This document shows, piece by piece, positions 6,539-9,753 of a stretch of DNA of 9,753 nucleotides. This stretch comes from CAMCYM01 sp041191165 (GTDB lineage: Bacteria > Bacteroidota > Bacteroidia > Flavobacteriales_D > Sanyastnellaceae). The stretch spans positions 1 to 9,753 of the forward strand of contig JBEEPJ010000068.1 of the NCBI GenBank assembly GCA_041191165.1, written 5' to 3'. Under the pieces are notes generated by a model, which saw only the letters and a list, made by a program, of their open reading frames with translations, made no database searches and had not been told where the DNA came from. Numbering within the stretch: the first letter of the stretch is position 1; every line of letters starts with the position of its first letter. Made by a program: the position numbers and the translations under genes.

Positions 6539-8077
6539 TCAAAGGGCGGTGCGGCGTTGCCACCAGGAAGAGGACTCCGTCCCTGCCGCATTGCGCTCGG
6601 TCGATGGGGGGGGATGGGATTGCGACGACCTGAGCCGGGCGACAAGGCCGGCAGCGATCTTTGCCAGTGCCACGTCGTCGAGGTCGGGCTTGCGATCCAA
6701 ACTGTCCGCCTGAAAGTACTGAGCCACGAAATGCGTGTCGAACTGCCCGGAGCGGAAGGCCGGGTGGTCGATGGCGAATCGGCAGAATTCAAGCGTGGTC
6801 TCCACACCGACGACTTCGTAGGTGTCGATGGCCCGAATCATGCGGTCGATGGCGGCGGCACGCGTAGGCGCTTTGACGACGAGTTTGGCCAACATCGGGT
6901 CATAATAAATGCTCACCTCGGAACCTTCTCCCACGCCGTCATCCACGCGAATTCCGGGGCCGACAGGCGGGCGATACCGGGTCAATGTCCCGGTGTCCGG
7001 AAGGAATCCTGCCAACGGACGTTCCGCATACACCCGAACTTCGAGGGCGTGTCCTTGAATAGCGAGGTCCGCTTGCTGAAAGGAGAGGGGGTGGCCGGCG
7101 GCGATTCGGATTTGTTCTCGGACCAAATCAACTCCCGTAATCTCTTCTGTGACAGGATGTTCGACCTGCAGCCGGGTGTTCATTTCCAGGAAATAAAAGC
7201 GCAGCTGATCGTCCAGCAAGAATTCCACCGTTCCCGCTCCCACATACTGGCAACTCCGCGCGACTTCAACTGCACATCGGCCCATCTCCTCCCGCAACTC
7301 CGGCGTCAACACGCTTGAAGGGGCTTCCTCGACGACTTTCTGGTGACGCCGCTGGATGCTGCATTCCCGTTCGAAGAGGTGGACCACCTGTCCATGCTGA
7401 TCCGCAAGCACCTGCACTTCAATGTGCCGGGGCGAGTTCACAAAGCGCTCGATGAACACGCTTCCATCTCCAAAGGCGTTCTGTGCTTCCGAAACCGCGC
7501 GGTGGAACTGTTCCTCCAGTTCCGATTCTGCGTGAACGACGCGCATTCCTTTGCCCCCTCCGCCGGCGCTCGCCTTGATGAGCAGGGGATAGCCGATTTC
7601 GCGTGCCACCGCGCGCGCCGCCTCCGGATCCAGTATGGCTTCCTGGGTTCCCGGAACGAGCGGGACACCGCGCTTAGCCACCGTCTCTTTGGCGGCCAGC
7701 TTGCTCCCCATCGTTTCTATCGCCTCCGCGCTTGGGCCGATGAAAATGAGACCTGCAGCACGCACAGCCGCGGCAAAGCGGGCATTTTCCGAGAGGAATC
7801 CGTAGCCCGGGTGGATCGCATCCGCCCCCGCATCCAAGGCCGCTTGCACCACCCGATCGATGACCAGGTAACTCTGGGCGGAAGGCGCAGGGCCGATGCA
7901 AATGGCCCGGTCGGCGAAGCGAACGAACGGCGTATCGGCGTCCACCTCGCTGTGAACGGCCACCGTTTCGATGCCCATCTCGCGGGCCGTTCGCATGATT
8001 CTAAGGGCGATTTCACCGCGATTTGCGACCAAGATGCGCCGAATTTCACGGAGGTGAGGGACGGGATGCTGTTCCAT
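6539..8077 (-). CDS. Biotin carboxylase subunit of an acyl-CoA (acetyl-/propionyl-CoA) carboxylase
   Basis: This 512-residue protein carboxylates the biotin of a separate carrier protein using ATP and bicarbonate. The N-terminal biotin carboxylase domain begins at RRILVANRGEIALRI (13-27), with HPGYGFLSEN at 89-98. The ATP-grasp region has the glycine loop ASAGGGGKGMR (169-179), ERECSIQRRHQKVVEEAP (236-253) and EMNTRLQVEHPVTE (298-311). The C-terminal domain has RVYAERP and YDPMLAKLV. No biotin-lysine motif (AMKM type) is present, so the carrier and carboxyltransferase must be other polypeptides. Bacteroidota commonly have such stand-alone subunits for propionyl-CoA type enzymes, but substrate cannot be read from this subunit and accC is only a possible symbol. 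The last 30 residues or so are a Ser/Pro/Arg-rich tail. ATG at 8077 is the only Met before the conserved VANRGE. No Shine-Dalgarno sequence is visible. Confidence 0.93.
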   Translation of the reverse strand: MEQHPVPHLREIRRILVANRGEIALRIMRTAREMGIETVAVHSEVDADTPFVRFADRAICIGPAPSAQSYLVIDRVVQAALDAGADAIHPGYGFLSENARFAAAVRAAGLIFIGPSAEAIETMGSKLAAKETVAKRGVPLVPGTQEAILDPEAARAVAREIGYPLLIKASAGGGGKGMRVVHAESELEEQFHRAVSEAQNAFGDGSVFIERFVNSPRHIEVQVLADQHGQVVHLFERECSIQRRHQKVVEEAPSSVLTPELREEMGRCAVEVARSCQYVGAGTVEFLLDDQLRFYFLEMNTRLQVEHPVTEEITGVDLVREQIRIAAGHPLSFQQADLAIQGHALEVRVYAERPLAGFLPDTGTLTRYRPPVGPGIRVDDGVGEGSEVSIYYDPMLAKLVVKAPTRAAAIDRMIRAIDTYEVVGVETTLEFCRFAIDHPAFRSGQFDTHFVAQYFQADSLDRKPDLDDVALAKIAAGLVARLRSSQSHPPPSTERNAAGTESSSWWQRRTAL

Positions 8078-8086
8078 GCTGCAGGC

Positions 8087-8094
8087 CAAAATTA
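8087..8094 (-). promoter_or_regulatory. Bacteroidota -7 promoter element for the biotin carboxylase gene
   Basis: TAATTTTG on the minus strand matches TAnnTTTG exactly and ends 9 bases before the ATG at 8077. A TTG lies 13 bases upstream of it, shorter than the usual -33 spacing. The gene follows the SRP RNA terminal T-run on the same strand, so a separate promoter makes sense. Confidence 0.45.
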
Positions 8095-8166
8095 GTGCCT
8101 CACCCGTCAATCGGTGCCCCTCGTTTTCTTTATGCCGCCCACCGCGCCGGTTCACAACAGGGCACG

Positions 8167-8179
8167 AAAAAAGGGCAAG
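8167..8179 (-). terminator. Terminator of the SRP RNA
   Basis: On the minus strand the 3' arm of the SRP RNA terminal stem (CTTGCCC, 8179-8173) is followed directly by six T residues (8172-8167). The 5' arm is GGGCAAG at 8268-8262. The RNA's own closing stem plus T-run would act as an intrinsic terminator, as is common for small bacterial SRP RNAs. Confidence 0.65.
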
Positions 8180-8269
8180 CGATTCCTGTCGCGCCGCATC
8201 AACCGCCTGCCCTTGCTGCCTTCCGGCCCTGGGGGATTGAGCGGGAGCTGGCCGCAGGAGACTTGCCCC
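8172..8269 (-). ncRNA. ffs: Signal recognition particle RNA, small bacterial (4.5S) type
   Basis: The minus strand carries the near-universal SRP apical loop, CAGGGCCGGAAGGCAGCAAG (about 8231-8212), with the GGAA tetraloop closed by CC/GG and the asymmetric internal loop that binds Ffh. Flanking arms pair: TCAA with TTGA, CCTG with CAGG, and a terminal stem GGGCAAG (8268-8262) with CTTGCCC (8179-8173), followed by T6. The length is about 98 nt, with no room for an Alu domain, so it is the short type found in most Gram-negative bacteria. The RNA forms the SRP with Ffh and targets membrane proteins co-translationally. It has its own TAnnTTTG promoter element 3 bases upstream. Ends are inferred from pairing and promoter position and may be off by a few bases. 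Confidence 0.93.
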
Positions 8270-8272
8270 GCG

Positions 8273-8280
8273 CAAAGGTA
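8273..8280 (-). promoter_or_regulatory. Bacteroidota -7 promoter element for the SRP RNA
   Basis: TACCTTTG on the minus strand is an exact TAnnTTTG match ending 3-4 bases before the base-paired 5' end of the SRP RNA. A possible -33 element is GTTAG at 8305-8301 (TTA rather than TTG), with 21 bases between TTA and TACC. The position relative to the RNA end makes this the best supported promoter in the window. Confidence 0.65.
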
Positions 8281-8301
8281 CCGCAACTTGGTGGAGTGTC
8301 C

Positions 8302-8309
8302 TAACTTCG
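8302..8309 (+). promoter_or_regulatory. Possible -7 element for the DUF4199-glycosyltransferase pair
   Basis: TAACTTCG matches TAnnTTTG at five of six fixed positions and ends 4 bases before the ATG of the DUF4199 gene. It overlaps the probable -33 region of the divergent SRP RNA promoter. The nearest upstream TTG is at 8288-8290, only 11 bases away, so the -33 half is not convincing. Confidence 0.3.
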
Positions 8310-8313
8310 CCGC

Positions 8314-8847
8314 ATGAAAATTCATCCCATCGCATTGCAGGCGGGTTTGATGACCGGAGGGTTGATTGCGCTCACTTACTTGTTGTGTTACCTTTTCCGA
8401 TTGGAGTGGGTGCTTTCCACTGGACTTCAATTGGGACACTGGGTCGTGGCGGGTTGGGGTGCTGTGTTGGGCATTCGTTGGATGCGTTCCGAGGGGGTGA
8501 CGTTCTCCACGAAGCGGTACATCTGGTTTCAACTTTCTACCATGCTCATCCTCGCTTCCGCGGTGCTGCTGGCCTTGCAAATCATCGTGCACACCTGGGT
8601 AGACCCCGGCATGCGCGAGTCTCTTGCGGATATGCAGTGGGAGCAAATGGAGGAAATGCTCTCCAATTGGGGGGATTTTCCGCTTTCGGAGGAACTGATG
8701 CGGGAGGGCTTCTTGGCTGCTTGGAGTCCTTGGGGTTTGATTCAGGCCTTCTTGGTCGGCGCCTTGGGTTGGATCGCATTGGCGTGGGTCATTTCCCGAT
8801 TCACGCCCAAGGATGAAGTCGAATTCGGGGATGAAATGTTCCAATAA
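8314..8847 (+). CDS. DUF4199 family membrane protein
   Basis: This 177-residue protein has four predicted membrane helices at about 9-28, 36-56, 70-94 and 139-161. A polar, acidic loop lies at about 95-135 between helices 3 and 4, and the tail is acidic (KDEVEFGDEMFQ). Length, helix layout and the FSTKRYIWFQ region before helix 3 fit DUF4199, a family largely limited to Bacteroidota with no known function. Members are often found just before a family 2 glycosyltransferase, as here, where the glycosyltransferase begins 51 bases downstream on the same strand. This suggests a shared envelope role, but nothing in the sequence shows a catalytic site. The start codon is the first ATG after the possible promoter, and no Shine-Dalgarno sequence is visible. 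The assignment is from layout and context and could be checked by a profile search. Confidence 0.78.
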   Translation: MKIHPIALQAGLMTGGLIALTYLLCYLFRLEWVLSTGLQLGHWVVAGWGAVLGIRWMRSEGVTFSTKRYIWFQLSTMLILASAVLLALQIIVHTWVDPGMRESLADMQWEQMEEMLSNWGDFPLSEELMREGFLAAWSPWGLIQAFLVGALGWIALAWVISRFTPKDEVEFGDEMFQ

Positions 8848-8898
8848 TCCTTCCCGGCCCCCTGCAACCTCGCCCATCGCTCATGCGTATCTCGCCCC

Positions 8899-9753
8899 AT
8901 GAATAGCGCGGAAGAACCCACATTGGAGCTGAGCCTGGTCATTCCCTTGTACAACGAGGAGGAGAGCTTGTCGGAGTTGAAGGCCTGGATCGACCGCACG
9001 TTGGCGGGTCGCAAATACGAGGTCATCTTTGTGGATGATGGGAGCAAGGATCGTTCTTGGTCGGTCATCGCCCAGTTGGCTGAGGCTGACCCTGAGCGGG
9101 TGGTGGGGGTGCGTTTGGCCAAGAATTATGGGAAAAGTGCGGCCCTTCACACCGGTTTTGCGCGCGTGCGCGGTTCAGTGGTCGTGACGATGGATGCGGA
9201 TTTGCAAGACAGTCCCGAGGAAATTCCCGCGCTGGAAGCGATGATCTTGCAGGAGGGCTGGGATTTGGTCAGTGGTTGGAAGGCCAAACGCTACGACCCC
9301 CTCACCAAGACGTTGCCCACCAAACTCTACAACTGGGCCACCCGCAAAGTCTCAGGCATCGAACTTCATGACTTCAATTGCGGTCTCAAGGCCTATCGGT
9401 TCGAGGTGGTCAAGGAGATTGAATTGCAGGGGGAGATGCACCGTTACATCCCCATTCTCGCGAAGAATGCAGGATTTCATCGCATCACGGAAAAGCCCGT
9501 TCAACATCAAGCGCGGAAGTACGGCACGTCCAAGTTTGGGGTGGAGCGATTCGTCAACGGATTCCTCGATCTGATGACCATCGGGTTCATGTCCCGTTTC
9601 TCCCGCAAGCCCATGCATTTTTTTGGGGCGTTGGGGGTGCTGATGTTCACCTTGAGTGCGCTGGGATTTGGAGTGATTGCAGCAAATAAACTCTGGGCGC
9701 TTGTGCTCGAGCGCTGGATGGGGCAGGCCTTGACGGTGAAGAACATCACGGAA
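8899..9753 (+). CDS. Family 2 glycosyltransferase, dolichol/undecaprenyl-phosphate mannosyltransferase-like (3' end outside window)
   Basis: The first 285 residues are present and the frame is open at the right edge. The GT-A fold is complete: LSLVIPLYNEEES (11-23), the nucleotide-binding VDDGS (45-49), KNYGKSAALHTGF (75-87), the metal-binding TMDADLQD (97-104), NCGLKAYR (160-167), HRYIP (181-185) and the KYGTSKFG motif (207-214). A hydrophobic helix at about 238-262 begins the C-terminal membrane part; relatives of about 310-330 residues have two such helices, so about 30-45 residues are probably missing. Enzymes of this type transfer a sugar from a nucleotide donor to a polyprenyl phosphate at the cytoplasmic face of the membrane, for use in glycan or lipid modification. 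Donor and acceptor cannot be read from the sequence. ATG at 8899 fits; an ATG at 8883 is in another frame and stops at once. Confidence 0.93.
   Translation, partial: MNSAEEPTLELSLVIPLYNEEESLSELKAWIDRTLAGRKYEVIFVDDGSKDRSWSVIAQLAEADPERVVGVRLAKNYGKSAALHTGFARVRGSVVVTMDADLQDSPEEIPALEAMILQEGWDLVSGWKAKRYDPLTKTLPTKLYNWATRKVSGIELHDFNCGLKAYRFEVVKEIELQGEMHRYIPILAKNAGFHRITEKPVQHQARKYGTSKFGVERFVNGFLDLMTIGFMSRFSRKPMHFFGALGVLMFTLSALGFGVIAANKLWALVLERWMGQALTVKNITE

Noticed and set aside
6470..8095. Two long plus-strand frames (6470-7318 and 7343-8095) opposite the biotin carboxylase
   Set aside because: The minus-strand frame has complete biotin carboxylase motifs. The opposite frames have no family signature and follow its codon bias.
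8143..8153. Small palindrome ACCGCGCCGGT between the SRP RNA and the carboxylase gene
   Set aside because: A four-base stem with a three-base loop is too short to call an operator or terminator.
8152..8877. A 241-codon minus-strand frame across the SRP RNA and DUF4199 gene
   Set aside because: It runs through the SRP RNA and opposite a membrane protein, and has a low-complexity His/Pro/Gln/Arg composition. It is a chance frame.

Overview
The window looks like chromosomal DNA of a fairly GC-rich member of the Bacteroidota, probably a Flavobacteriales relative. The signs are family-level. There is a DUF4199 membrane protein next to a family 2 glycosyltransferase, a DUF2520 Rossmann protein, a Bacteroidota-style cytochrome c maturation set (short CcmD, very long CcmF), few recognisable Shine-Dalgarno sequences, and exact matches to the Bacteroidota -7 promoter element TAnnTTTG at the expected places. 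Nothing marks a mobile element, phage, CRISPR array or recent transfer. The gene content is core metabolism and envelope biogenesis, tightly packed.

Layout. From 6471 down to the left edge, seven minus-strand genes form one compact unit, overlapping by 4 to about 14 bases or separated by 4 to 6. They are a DEDDh 3'-5' exonuclease, ccmB, ccmC, ccmD, ccmE, ccmF and a DUF2520 protein cut by the window edge. Above it, also on the minus strand, are a stand-alone biotin carboxylase (8077 to 6539) and a small signal recognition particle RNA gene of about 98 nt (about 8269 to 8172) with its own promoter and terminal T-run. On the plus strand, starting back-to-back with the SRP RNA promoter, are a DUF4199 membrane protein (8314-8847) and a GT2 glycosyltransferase (8899 to the right edge, incomplete).

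How the genes work together. CcmB and CcmC would handle heme at the membrane, CcmD supports them, CcmE carries heme as a periplasmic chaperone, and CcmF attaches it to apocytochrome c. The CcmE carries CxxxY (CPSKY, residues 116-120) instead of the usual HxxxY heme-attachment motif, which is the hallmark of the variant 'System I*' described in archaea and some bacteria. No ccmA, ccmG or ccmH lies in the cluster, in line with a reduced or dispersed system. CcmC has a soluble insert of about 115-125 residues after its first membrane segment and Asp in place of the second Trp of its WWD motif. The exonuclease and the DUF2520 protein flank the ccm genes in the same unit but have no obvious part in heme handling.

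The most useful regulatory observation is that the SRP RNA gene, whose 5' end is fixed by its terminal stem, gives a local ruler for the TAnnTTTG element. Applied to the exonuclease, biotin carboxylase and DUF4199 genes, it predicts almost leaderless mRNAs. I found no clearly undescribed system; the window is mostly an ordinary housekeeping region with several lineage-specific twists.
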